From NCBI GenBank assembly GCA_029266525.1, contig JAQSWQ010000009.1, positions 26,878 to 90,877 of the forward strand: a DNA stretch of 64,000 nucleotides, in the 5' to 3' direction. The DNA is from Microvirga sp. Lineage in GTDB: Bacteria > Pseudomonadota > Alphaproteobacteria > Rhizobiales > Beijerinckiaceae. Both the position numbers and the translations under genes were made by a program. Below the pieces are notes generated by a model that searched no databases, had not been told where the DNA came from, and worked only from the letters and a program-made list of their open reading frames with translations. Of this stretch, positions 46,836-55,147 are shown piece by piece (position 1 is the first letter of the stretch; every line of letters starts with the position of its first letter).

Positions 46836-47584
46836 CAGGGGTTCAGCACCGCATAAACGTCGCCCGAATTTGCCTCGTGGGGAAGTCCGGCGAGGTGCGC
46901 CGCCATTTCCTCGCCCGAGACCCATTGCCCGAGCGTCAGGCGCTGCGTCTCGCCGAGCGTCACGTCGAAGCGATACCCGCCGAGCGCGGCAAGGCGGTCG
47001 AGGCAGCGTTGCGCCACCTCCCGGGCGATGGTGGTGAACTCGAAGGAGAGCGCCGGGATCGGCCGGCTCAGCCCGGCGAGCACGCGATCCTCGAAGCCCT
47101 CCACGTCGATCTTCGCGAAGGCCGGCGCGCCATGCTCGCGGATGAGGCGGTCGAGCGTCAGGCAGGGCACGGTCACGGCGGCGTCCCAGACCTGGCCCTC
47201 CCATCCGCCTGCCCCGTCGGCGGCGCGGATGAAGGCCTCGGAGGCGGTCGAGACGGTCGGGTTCAGGCTGTTGACCCGCAGCGTGATCTCGCCTTCCGCG
47301 TCGCCTGCCCCGGCCTCGATCAGCGTCACGTTCGGGTCGCGGCCATGGATCAGGCGGATGGCGCGCGCCGGGCCCGGCTGCGGCTCGAGCGCGACCACAC
47401 TCGCGCCCAGCCTGCGGAAGCTCGCGATACGGTCGCCGACGTGGGCGCCGATGTCGAAGGCGAGATCGCCGCGCTTGACGAAATTCGCATAGAGCGCGTC
47501 CATCGCCCGGTCGCGGGCGGGATCGCGGTAGTAGATCGCGAGGGAGCGCCGAACCGCCGCGGCGGTGCCGGGAGCGCGCGCCAC
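46835..47584 (-). CDS. FkbM-family SAM methyltransferase
   Basis: A 249-residue class I methyltransferase of the FkbM type. It has the SAM motif FDIGAHVGDR and the later KIDVEGFE strand typical of the family, which O-methylates sugars and small molecules. The start is GTG 47584, two bases after the opgH stop, and the end overlaps the next gene by 1 bp, so the three genes are translationally linked. The natural target is inferred to be the glucan made by OpgH. Confidence 0.9.
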   Translation of the reverse strand: MARAPGTAAAVRRSLAIYYRDPARDRAMDALYANFVKRGDLAFDIGAHVGDRIASFRRLGASVVALEPQPGPARAIRLIHGRDPNVTLIEAGAGDAEGEITLRVNSLNPTVSTASEAFIRAADGAGGWEGQVWDAAVTVPCLTLDRLIREHGAPAFAKIDVEGFEDRVLAGLSRPIPALSFEFTTIAREVAQRCLDRLAALGGYRFDVTLGETQRLTLGQWVSGEEMAAHLAGLPHEANSGDVYAVLNP

Positions 47585-47586
47585 GC

Positions 47587-49374
47587 TCAGCCCTGCAAAG
47601 CCCGGATCTCGGCCGGCGGATCGAACTCCTCCGGAATTCCGCAGAGTGCATGGCGCCCCAGCCATTCGGAAAAATTCGGCGAAGCGGTCCAGACGGCAAA
47701 GGGCATCGCAACAAGGTAGCCGAGCGTCAGCGGCAGGCTCCAGGCGAGCACCGCCGGGGAGAGCAGCGCGAGCGCGCCGCAGACCGCGCTGCCGAACAGG
47801 AAGGGTCCCCAGAGACCCTCGACGGCGTCGCGCCAGGCAATTCCATGCGCATCGCGCGTCTGCCCGTTCCAGGCCACGGATTTCCCAAACAGCAGCCCGA
47901 TCATGAACAAGGCGATTCGGAAGGTCGTGACCGCGCCGAGCAGGAACGAGAACACGATCTCGATTCCCGCGCTGACCAGGAAGCGCACTGCGCCTCCGTA
48001 CCGGGCGACCCCGCCCCTGGTCAGGAGGATGTCGGCGAGCCCGGCAAGCTTGGGCGAGAGGTACATGCCGAGGAAAGTCAGATAGAGCCCGATCGCGAGC
48101 CCTGCCGGGAAGGTCGAGAGATCCTCGCCGTCGAGGAATTTCGCCGGGGCAAGCGCGATCATCAGCGTCATCGCCGGCACGCCGACGAACATCAGGATCG
48201 CCCAGGCGAGCTGGAAGCGGCTCATGAAGCGCAGGCCTGGCAGATCTAGAAGGCGCAGATACTGCATGTTGCCCTGGCACCAGCGCAGGTCGCGGGCCGA
48301 GAATTGGAACAGGGTCGGCGGGTTGTCCTCCCAGCTCCCCTCTTCCTGCGGCAGCACGCGGACCTCGTAGCCGGCCTTGCGCATCAAGGCCGCCTCGACC
48401 TGGTCGTGCGAGAGCACGTGCCCCCCGAGAGGCGGATCGCCGGGAAGGATCGGCAGCCCGCACTGGTCGCGGAAGGGGGCGATCCGCACGACAGCGTTGT
48501 GGCCCCAGAACGGGCCGCAATCGCCGATCCACCAGGACGAGCCCATGGTGTAGGCGCGCATGCCGTGGCGCATGCCGAACTGGAAGATGCGGGCAAAGCC
48601 GCTGTCGGCCGGCGCGCCGACCACGAGGCTCTGCACGATGCCGATCCTCGGATGGGCCTGCATGACGTGCACGAGGCGGACGATCGCCCGGCCCGACATC
48701 AGGCTGTCGGCATCGAGCGGCAGCATGAGCTCGTAGTCGCGCCCGAAGGTTTCGCTGAAATCGCGCAGGTTGCCGGCCTTGAATCCGGTGTTCCGCAGGC
48801 GCCGGCGATACAGGATCCGCTCGGGGTCCGCGGCCTCGGCCCGCCACGCCGCCACGGCGGCTTCCTCGGCCGCGGCGACCGCCGGAGTGGACGTGTCGCT
48901 GAGGATGAAATAGGCGAAGCGCTCGCCCTCGCCGGTCTCCTCGATGCTGCGCTTCACCGTCCTGAGCCGCCGGAACGCCCGCTCGGGGTCCTCGTTGCGC
49001 AAGGTCATCAGCACCGCCGTGCGCAGGCGGATGGGATCCGTTGAGGCTCCGGCCGCGGCGAAGGGAGCGACCTGCTCGACGCCGTCCTTGCGCCCGTGCA
49101 GCAGCCACAGGCCGATCGCCGCGTTCCAGAAGCCGAGCACGGTCCAGGGCGTCGCGACGAGGAAGCAAGCGAACAAGATCGCGTCGACCAAGCTCCAGCC
49201 GCCGCTGCCGAGGATGTCGCCCATCCACAGCGCCAGCGCGAGATACGTGCCGATGTTGAGCGCGGCGACGGCGATGCGGCGGTTGCGCAGGCTTGCGGCG
49301 GACTGCAGCCCGGCGGGCGTCGACTCGGTCCCGAGCTCCGGAACGGCCGGAGCGACGCGGGCGTACTCGGTCAT
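47587..49374 (-). CDS. opgH: Glucans biosynthesis glucosyltransferase OpgH/MdoH
   Basis: A 595-residue inner-membrane family 2 glycosyltransferase. Two N-terminal membrane helices (about 33-85) precede the catalytic domain, which has the LPLDADSL motif and the product/processivity signature DLRWCQGN. Five or six more helices follow. The family builds the beta-1,2 backbone of osmoregulated periplasmic glucans from UDP-glucose. OpgG is absent; the gene is instead followed by fkbM and a secreted protein. ATG 49374 starts at MTEYARV. It is divergent from the dehydrogenase gene, 54 bp away. Confidence 0.95.
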   Translation of the reverse strand: MTEYARVAPAVPELGTESTPAGLQSAASLRNRRIAVAALNIGTYLALALWMGDILGSGGWSLVDAILFACFLVATPWTVLGFWNAAIGLWLLHGRKDGVEQVAPFAAAGASTDPIRLRTAVLMTLRNEDPERAFRRLRTVKRSIEETGEGERFAYFILSDTSTPAVAAAEEAAVAAWRAEAADPERILYRRRLRNTGFKAGNLRDFSETFGRDYELMLPLDADSLMSGRAIVRLVHVMQAHPRIGIVQSLVVGAPADSGFARIFQFGMRHGMRAYTMGSSWWIGDCGPFWGHNAVVRIAPFRDQCGLPILPGDPPLGGHVLSHDQVEAALMRKAGYEVRVLPQEEGSWEDNPPTLFQFSARDLRWCQGNMQYLRLLDLPGLRFMSRFQLAWAILMFVGVPAMTLMIALAPAKFLDGEDLSTFPAGLAIGLYLTFLGMYLSPKLAGLADILLTRGGVARYGGAVRFLVSAGIEIVFSFLLGAVTTFRIALFMIGLLFGKSVAWNGQTRDAHGIAWRDAVEGLWGPFLFGSAVCGALALLSPAVLAWSLPLTLGYLVAMPFAVWTASPNFSEWLGRHALCGIPEEFDPPAEIRALQG

Positions 49375-49428
49375 GAAGGGGGTCCTCGGGCGGTGCTCTG
49401 GTTCAAGCGCGACATGCCTGAAGCGCCG

Positions 49429-50412
49429 ATGAACGTACAAGCGAAAAGCGCGACAGCGCTTTGGTATGTCGGGCGAGGCCGGGCGGAGCTGCGCCCCGCC
49501 GCTCTTGCCGAGCGCGGGCCCGGCGAGGCGCTCGTGAGGACGCTCTGGAGCGCGGTCAGCCGCGGCACCGAACGGCTCGTCTTCGAGGGCAGGGTCTCGG
49601 CCGCCGAGAGCGAGCGCATGCGGGCGCCGCTGCAGGAGGGGGATTTCCCGTTTCCGGTGAAGTACGGCTACTGCGCGGTCGGCGTGGTCGAGGAGGGGCC
49701 GGAGGCGCTCCTCGGCCAGACGGTCTTCGCGCTGCATCCGCACCAGTACCCGTTCGTCGTAGCCGCGGATGCGCTCGCAATCGTTCCTGAGGGCGTACCG
49801 GCCCGCCGGGCGGTGCTCGCGGCCAACATGGAGACAGCGCTCAACGGGCTATGGGATGCGGGCGCCGGCCCCGGCGACAGGATCGTGGTCGTGGGCGCAG
49901 GCGTGCTCGGTCTGCTCCTCGGCTATCTTGCCGCGCGCCTGCCGGGATCCGAGGTGACGCTCGTCGATCGCGAGCTGTCCCGGCTGGAGATCGCGCGCCA
50001 TCTCGGCTGCGGCTTCCAGAAGCCGCTCGACGCGCCCGGCGCGGCGGATATCGTCTTCCACGCGAGCGCGAGCGCAGAAGGCCTCGCCTGCGCGCTCGCC
50101 TGTGCCGGCACTGAGGCAACCGTCGTCGAGATGAGCTGGTACGGCGATCAGCACGTCAGCGCGCCGCTCGGGCTTGCCTTCCACAGCCGGCGCCTGAAGC
50201 TCATCTCGTCGCAGGTCGGCGAGGTCGCGCCGTCGCGGCGCCCGCGCTGGACGCGCCGCCGGCGCCTCGACAAGGCGCTGGCCCTCCTCGGCGACGAGCG
50301 GCTCGACGCGCTGATCACCGACGAGGTGGCGTTCAACGACTTGCCGGGCGAGCTTCCCCGCATTCTCGCTCCCGGCGCGCCGGGCTTGGCGACGGTGGTC
50401 CGATACGCATGA
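49429..50412 (+). CDS. MDR-family dehydrogenase lacking the catalytic zinc motif
   Basis: A 327-residue medium-chain dehydrogenase. The Rossmann motif is VVVGAGVLGLLLG, with KYGYCAVGVVEEG typical of the fold's substrate part. At the site where zinc alcohol dehydrogenases have a catalytic Cys (CG-x-D), it has SRGTERL, as in BchC-like members. So it is probably a zinc-free NAD(P)-dependent oxidoreductase. It is the first gene of a plus-strand set with a 6-PTPS homologue, a glycosyltransferase and a methyltransferase, divergent from opgH by 54 bp. Confidence 0.85.
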   Translation: MNVQAKSATALWYVGRGRAELRPAALAERGPGEALVRTLWSAVSRGTERLVFEGRVSAAESERMRAPLQEGDFPFPVKYGYCAVGVVEEGPEALLGQTVFALHPHQYPFVVAADALAIVPEGVPARRAVLAANMETALNGLWDAGAGPGDRIVVVGAGVLGLLLGYLAARLPGSEVTLVDRELSRLEIARHLGCGFQKPLDAPGAADIVFHASASAEGLACALACAGTEATVVEMSWYGDQHVSAPLGLAFHSRRLKLISSQVGEVAPSRRPRWTRRRRLDKALALLGDERLDALITDEVAFNDLPGELPRILAPGAPGLATVVRYA

Positions 50413-50414
50413 TT

Positions 50415-50499
50415 GTCATCACCGGGCTTGTCCCGGTGATCTCGGTCCGAAAGACACAGCCGTTCGTGTCGGGGTGGCCGGGACAAGCCCGGCCATGAC
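50415..50499. repeat. REP/BIME-type palindromic pair
   Basis: The segment at 50415-50436 (GTCATCACCGGGCTTGTCCC plus GG) and the segment at 50478-50499, read on the other strand, match at 20 of 22 bases. Each arm is itself palindromic around CCGGG...CCCGG. The two arms, 41 bases apart, face each other. This is the usual layout of repetitive extragenic palindromes in Hyphomicrobiales. It sits in the gap between the dehydrogenase and the 6-PTPS homologue. Confidence 0.75.
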
Positions 50500-50527
50500 A
50501 ACGGCCCAGGGCGAGGAGAGATACGAC

Positions 50528-50932
50528 ATGTACGCCGTCGAGGTGCGCGACCACGTGATGATCGCCCACAGCTTCAAGGGCGCGCTGTTCGGGCCGGCTC
50601 AAGGCCTGCACGGGGCGACTTTCGTGGTCGACGTCGCCTTCTTTCGCGAGGAGCTGACGCCCGACGGCGTGGTGGTCGATATCGGGCGCGCGCACGAGGC
50701 GCTCAAGGCGACGCTCGCGCCGCTGAACTACAAGAATCTCGACGAGCTGCCGCAGTTTCAAGGGCAAAACACCACGACCGAGTTCCTGAGCCGGCATATC
50801 TACGAGGGCATGGCGGATGCCGCCCGGGGCGGGCGGCTCGGACCCGGCTCCAACGGCGTCGCGCGCATCCGGGTGACCTTGCACGAGTCGCATGTCGCCC
50901 GCGCCTGGTTCGAAGGCCCGGTGAGTGCTTGA
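50528..50932 (+). CDS. 6-pyruvoyl-tetrahydropterin synthase homologue with altered active site
   Basis: A 134-residue T-fold protein. Recognisable are the opening AHSFKG, LHGATF in place of the HGHNY zinc motif, VVVDIG, LNYKNLDEL in place of LDHKNLN, and the helix NTTTEFLSRHIYE. Canonical QueD/6-PTPS enzymes use His in AAH and HGH for zinc and Cys, Asp and His (LDH) for catalysis. Here the second His of HGH is Ala, the LDH His is Tyr and no Cys is near the loop. Its role is therefore probably not the standard conversion of dihydroneopterin triphosphate. It overlaps the GT4 start by 8 bp. Confidence 0.85.
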   Translation: MYAVEVRDHVMIAHSFKGALFGPAQGLHGATFVVDVAFFREELTPDGVVVDIGRAHEALKATLAPLNYKNLDELPQFQGQNTTTEFLSRHIYEGMADAARGGRLGPGSNGVARIRVTLHESHVARAWFEGPVSA

Positions 50933-51971
50933 GGCCGTCTTTGCCGTGCCGGGCGACCTCGAGGCGCCGACCGGCGGCTATGCCTATGACCGCAAGCTCC
51001 TGGCGCTGTTGCCCGAATCCGGCGTGAGGCCGGACTATTTGCGGCTGCCCGGCACCTTCCCTCATCCGGATGCGGAGGATCTCGTCACGACCGCCCGGCT
51101 GTTGCGCGAGGCGCGCGGCGACGTGCTGCTCGTGGACGGCCTGGCGCTTGGCGCCATGCCCGCCGAGCTCTTGCCTGGGCGCTCGGTCCCGCCACTCGTC
51201 GCCCTCGTCCATCACCCGCTTGCCTGCGAGACGGGACTCGCACGAAAGCGGCGGGCGGAGCTGATGGCGAGCGAGGCTGCGGCGCTCGCCTGCGCCACGC
51301 GCGTGGTCACCACGAGCGCGGCGACGGCACGGCTTCTCGCCGCAGAATTCGGCGTGCCTGCCGAGAAGATCGCGGTCGCGGAGCCGGGCACCGATCCGGC
51401 TCGGCGGGCGAGAGGCACCGGTGGTCCCGTAGCGCTGCTCGCGGTCGGTGCGGTCTCCGCGCGCAAAGGCTACGAGGCCCTGGTGCGGGCCCTCGCGCAA
51501 CTGCCCACGCTCGATTGGCGTCTCACCGTCGCAGGCAGCCTCGAGCGAGACGCGCGCGCCGCGGCTTCGCTGCGCGAGACCATCGAGAGCTCGGGCGCCG
51601 CGGAACGCATCACGCTTGCCGGCGCGGTCGGCGATCCGGAGCTGGAACGGCTCTACGACCGAGCGGATGTTTTCGTGTCGCCGTCCCTGTTCGAGGGCTA
51701 CGGCATGGTGCTGGCCGAGGCGATGGCGCGTGGGTTGCCGCTCGTCGCCTCGAGCGGCGGGGCAGCGGCGGAGACGGTGCCGGACGGCGCCGGCCTGAAG
51801 GTGCAGCCGGGCGACATCGCGGCGCTGCGCGAAGCCTTGCGCGACATGATCGCCGACCGCGATCTTCGCCGCCGCTGCGCCGATGCATCCTGGTCCGCCG
51901 GCCAAGGCTTGCCGCGCTGGGGCGATACCGCCGCGAAGGTCGCGGCGGCGCTGAAGGACGCGGTGCGGTGA
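50925..51971 (+). CDS. GT4-family glycosyltransferase
   Basis: A 348-residue GT-B enzyme. The N-terminal lobe has the PTGGYAYDRKL loop; the C-terminal lobe has VGAVSARKGYEAL, the SPSLFEGYGM region with the E-x7-E acidic motif (EGYGMVLAE), and SGGAAAETV. It would move a sugar from a nucleotide sugar to an unknown acceptor. The start is GTG 50925, and it overlaps the neighbours by 8 and 4 bp. Tight overlap with a 6-PTPS homologue and a methyltransferase suggests the acceptor is a small heterocycle. Confidence 0.9.
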   Translation: MLEAVFAVPGDLEAPTGGYAYDRKLLALLPESGVRPDYLRLPGTFPHPDAEDLVTTARLLREARGDVLLVDGLALGAMPAELLPGRSVPPLVALVHHPLACETGLARKRRAELMASEAAALACATRVVTTSAATARLLAAEFGVPAEKIAVAEPGTDPARRARGTGGPVALLAVGAVSARKGYEALVRALAQLPTLDWRLTVAGSLERDARAAASLRETIESSGAAERITLAGAVGDPELERLYDRADVFVSPSLFEGYGMVLAEAMARGLPLVASSGGAAAETVPDGAGLKVQPGDIAALREALRDMIADRDLRRRCADASWSAGQGLPRWGDTAAKVAAALKDAVR

Positions 51972-52810
51972 GCGGCTTCAGCGCCGGCTGGCTGGCGCTT
52001 CGCGAGCCGGCCGATCAGGCGGCACGGAACCCGGAGCTGCTCGCTTCGCTGGAGGCGATTTTCAGCGGACGCAAGTCGCTCTCGATCGTCGACCTCGGCT
52101 GCGGGACCGGCTCGAACCTTCGCGCTTGCGCCGCTCGTCTTGCGCCGTTCCAGCGATGGACGCTTGTCGATCACGATCCGGCGCTTCTTGCCGCGGCGCG
52201 CGAGACGCTTTCGCGATGGGCGGATAGCGGCAAGCCCTCGGGGGAGGAGCTGCGGCTCCGGCGCGACGGAAAGCAGATCGCGGTCCGCTTCCGGCAAGCC
52301 GATCTGGCGACAGAGCTCGCGCCGATCCTCGACGGCTCGCCCGATCTCGTCACCGCAGCCGCGCTCTTCGATCTGGTCTCGCCGGTCTGGCTCGAGAAAT
52401 TCGCCGCCGAGGTCTCGCGCCATCAGGCCGTCCTCTACACCGCCCTGACTTACGACGGGACCGAGCGCTGGACGCCGGTCCATGCCGCCGACCAGGACGT
52501 CATCGCGGCCTTCCACGCTCATCAATCCACTGACAAGGGTTTCGGCCCGGCTGCCGGCCCGCGCGCCACGGCGATTCTCGAAGCGGCTTTCCGCGCCGTT
52601 GGCTATGAGGTCCGTAGCGGGCCGAGCCCTTGGCGGCTCGGGCCGGAATCGAGTGCGCTGATCCGGGAACTCGCCGAGGGCGGGGCACGGGCAGCACGGG
52701 AGACGGGGCTGATCCCGGAGGCGAGCATCCGGGCCTGGCTCGAAGCTCGCCGCGAGGCTGCGGCCTGCGAGATCGGGCACCTCGACCTGCTTGCCCGTCC
52801 CGCGCGCTGA
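51968..52810 (+). CDS. Class I SAM-dependent methyltransferase
   Basis: A 280-residue methyltransferase. Motif I is IVDLGCGTGSNLRA (about 43-56), with the acidic residue of the following strand in TLVDHDP (about 70-76). It begins at GTG 51968, sharing bases with the GT4 stop (GTGA). No substrate-specific domain was recognised. As the last gene of the overlapping group it may act on the glycosylated product. It ends 2 bp before the convergent cytochrome b561 stop codon. Confidence 0.88.
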   Translation: MSGFSAGWLALREPADQAARNPELLASLEAIFSGRKSLSIVDLGCGTGSNLRACAARLAPFQRWTLVDHDPALLAAARETLSRWADSGKPSGEELRLRRDGKQIAVRFRQADLATELAPILDGSPDLVTAAALFDLVSPVWLEKFAAEVSRHQAVLYTALTYDGTERWTPVHAADQDVIAAFHAHQSTDKGFGPAAGPRATAILEAAFRAVGYEVRSGPSPWRLGPESSALIRELAEGGARAARETGLIPEASIRAWLEARREAAACEIGHLDLLARPAR

Positions 52811-52812
52811 GC

Positions 52813-53358
52813 TCAGTCGCCGCCGGGCAGCATGCGCCTGAGCGTACGATCCCGCTTGACGAAATGGTGATGCAGCGCCGCGGTGACATGCACGGTCACG
52901 ATCGCCGCGAGCAGAAAGGCGACCGTGAAGTGGATGAGGAACAGCGGCTTCGACGCCTCCATGGTGGGCGCATCGGGGATCGGCAGGCTCACCGGAATGG
53001 TCCAGAACAGGTTGACCGGCTTGCAGCAATGGGAGGTCGCGATCCAGCCCATCAGCGGCACCAGCACGATCAGCGCGTACATCGAGTAATGCGAAGCGTA
53101 GGCGGCCTTGCGCTGCCATTCCGGCATCGGCTCGAGCGGCGGGGCGCTGCGGGCCCGCCGCACCGCGATCCGGATCAGGGCGAGCGCCAGCACGACGATG
53201 CCGGTCGACTTGTGCAGTTCGTAGAGCGCGCCGGTATAGGGCGTCTCGCCGATGCTGGTCATGGTCAGCCCGACCGCGACCATCAGCACGATCAGGACCG
53301 CCATGGTCCAATGCAGGAATTTCTGAACCGAGGAATAGCGGCCCGGCAGATCGCTCAC
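52813..53358 (-). CDS. Cytochrome b561-type membrane protein
   Basis: A 181-residue di-haem membrane protein with four helices. Haem-ligand His candidates are seen at about 15 (QKFLHWTMA), 49 (ELHKSTG), 138 (LIHFTV) and 150 (VHVTA). Family members carry electrons in the inner membrane, for example from quinol to superoxide. GTG 53358 gives the family length and is preceded by a purine-rich GGAGGGCGAG site. It lies 20 bp after argB on the same strand. Confidence 0.88.
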   Translation of the reverse strand: MSDLPGRYSSVQKFLHWTMAVLIVLMVAVGLTMTSIGETPYTGALYELHKSTGIVVLALALIRIAVRRARSAPPLEPMPEWQRKAAYASHYSMYALIVLVPLMGWIATSHCCKPVNLFWTIPVSLPIPDAPTMEASKPLFLIHFTVAFLLAAIVTVHVTAALHHHFVKRDRTLRRMLPGGD

Positions 53359-53378
53359 CTCGCCCTCCGGCGTTAGCC

Positions 53379-54275
53379 CTATCCTCGCCTGATCAGCGTC
53401 CCGGCGCCGTGATCCGTGAAAAGCTCGAGCAGCACCGAGTGGGACACCTTCCCGTCGAGGATGACCACGGCCTCGACCCCTTGCTCGAGCGCGTAGATGC
53501 AGGTCTCGATCTTCGGGATCATGCCGTCGGTGATCGTACCGTCGGCAATGAGCCGGCGGCAATCCTCCACCGTCATCTCGGGAATCAGGTTCTTGTCCCT
53601 GTCGAGCACGCCCGGAACGTCGGTGAGGAGGAGGAGGCGCTTCGCGCCCATCGCGCCGGCGATGGCGCCCGCGAAAGTGTCGGCGTTGACGTTATAGGTC
53701 TGGCCGTCGGCCCCGACCGCGACCGGGGCGAGCACGGGGATGAGCTCGGCCTTGAGCACGGCGTCGAGCACGGCCCGGTTGACGCGCTCCGGCTCGCCGA
53801 CGAAGCCGAGATCGACGTGCCGCTCGATGTTGGAATCGGGATCGACCACCGTTCGGGTCGCCCGCCGCGCGACCACCATGTTGCCGTCCTTGCCGCACAG
53901 GCCGATGGCCTTGCCGCCCTCGGCGCCGATCCAGCCGACGATCTGCTTGTTGATCGAGCCGGCCAGAACCATCTCGACGATCTCGACCGTCGCCTCGTCC
54001 GTGACGCGAAGCCCGGCCTTGAACTCCGACTTGATGCCGAGCTTGTCGAGCATCCTGCCGATCTGCGGCCCGCCGCCATGCACCACGATCGGCTTGAGCC
54101 CCGACTGCTCGAGGAGCACGACGTCCTCCGCGAAATCCTCGGCCGCGGCGCGGTCGCCCATGGCGTGGCCGCCATATTTGATGACCACGACCTCCTCGTC
54201 GTAGCGCTGCATGTGCGGCAAGGCCTGGACCAGGATCTCGGCCTGCACATGCACGTTGGGGAGGGGTTCGGCCAT
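53379..54275 (-). CDS. argB: Acetylglutamate kinase
   Basis: It phosphorylates N-acetyl-L-glutamate in arginine synthesis. The 298-residue protein has the amino-acid-kinase fold: IKYGGHAMG (about 32-40), VHGGGPQIG (about 65-73), the lysine-rich nucleotide loop and a C-terminal DHGAGTLI. No obvious extra N-terminal helix for arginine inhibition is seen beyond the short leader. ATG 54275 is used; a GTG at 54287 is also in frame. It sits in the conserved yidC-engB-argB neighbourhood. Confidence 0.95.
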   Translation of the reverse strand: MAEPLPNVHVQAEILVQALPHMQRYDEEVVVIKYGGHAMGDRAAAEDFAEDVVLLEQSGLKPIVVHGGGPQIGRMLDKLGIKSEFKAGLRVTDEATVEIVEMVLAGSINKQIVGWIGAEGGKAIGLCGKDGNMVVARRATRTVVDPDSNIERHVDLGFVGEPERVNRAVLDAVLKAELIPVLAPVAVGADGQTYNVNADTFAGAIAGAMGAKRLLLLTDVPGVLDRDKNLIPEMTVEDCRRLIADGTITDGMIPKIETCIYALEQGVEAVVILDGKVSHSVLLELFTDHGAGTLIRRG

Positions 54276-54349
54276 GTCGGGACTCACGCCGGAGGAGTTC
54301 GGGGGCGCCGGCCTTCTAGCGCAGGGCTGAGCCGCCCGGAAGTCGAGGC

Positions 54350-54718
54350 TCAGGAGCGCGGGATCAGCCCCGAGACCGCAAGGAGACCCCAGCCGATCAT
54401 GAGGCCGATGCCGCCCAAAGGCGCTGCCATCGGGAACAGGGCGGCACCGCGCAAGGCCCGCATCGACAAGTCACCGGCGAAGAGCGCGACCCCGAGGAGA
54501 AGCGTCCAGCCCGCGACGCGACCGAGCGTCGGGTGGGCAAGGCCGGCGCCGCACAGCGCGAGGACGCCGATGACCGCCGCCGCGTGCACCAGCATGAAGC
54601 GCGCCGCCGTCTCGAGGTTGGCGCCGCCGGCTGCGTGTGCCGCCGCGGCCGAGAGCCCGACACCGCCGCCGCCGCACAGCGCCGCGAGCAGGATCAAGAT
54701 GCGGTCCGCCAAGCTCAC
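54350..54718 (-). CDS. DUF423-family membrane protein
   Basis: A 122-residue inner-membrane protein with four helices and the family's AAAHAAG and GDLSMRAL motifs. Its role is unknown. The start is GTG 54718, which gives the normal family size; upstream in-frame codons would add an Arg-rich leader. Located 75 bp upstream of argB on the same strand. Confidence 0.86.
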   Translation of the reverse strand: MSLADRILILLAALCGGGGVGLSAAAAHAAGGANLETAARFMLVHAAAVIGVLALCGAGLAHPTLGRVAGWTLLLGVALFAGDLSMRALRGAALFPMAAPLGGIGLMIGWGLLAVSGLIPRS

Positions 54719-54862
54719 CGGTCGATTCTCCCGTGAGCGGACGAGGATAGCAGCCGGCCGGCTCCGGGGAGAGACCGAAACCGTTTGAACCTCCTCGGAC
54801 GAGAGGGCGTTAGCTGGAGGACGCCGGCCGAGCGGCGGTGAAGCCATCCACAGGAGCCTCCC

Positions 54863-55147
54863 ATGCACAAGATCGCCTTCATCGCCCTCGTGTGCCTCGG
54901 AGCGGCGGCGTGCTCGCCCACGGCGAACACCGTCGGCGGCGCGGCGGTCGGCGCGACGGCGGGCGCAGTCGTTGCGGGACCGGTCGGAGCGGTCGTCGGC
55001 GGAACGGTCGGGGCGGCAGCCGGCGCGACCACGGGGACCCAGCCGCGGCCAGTGGCCATGGCCTCGCCCGGCCGCTGCTACGTCTACGACGAAGCAGGCC
55101 GCCAGGCGATCGACCGCCGCGGCCGTCCGATCACGACGCGCTGCTAG
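54863..55147 (+). CDS. Glycine-zipper lipoprotein
   Basis: A 94-residue lipoprotein: lipobox AAAC at Cys17, then a Gly/Ala/Val zipper (about 25-60: GGAAVGATAGAVVAG and similar), and a short charged C-terminal segment with two Cys (GRCYVYD and the final TTRC). Such zippers insert as hairpins in membranes. It is the only plus-strand gene inside the rpmH-to-argB run and overlaps the convergent engB gene by 17 bp at the 3' ends. Confidence 0.85.
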   Translation: MHKIAFIALVCLGAAACSPTANTVGGAAVGATAGAVVAGPVGAVVGGTVGAAAGATTGTQPRPVAMASPGRCYVYDEAGRQAIDRRGRPITTRC

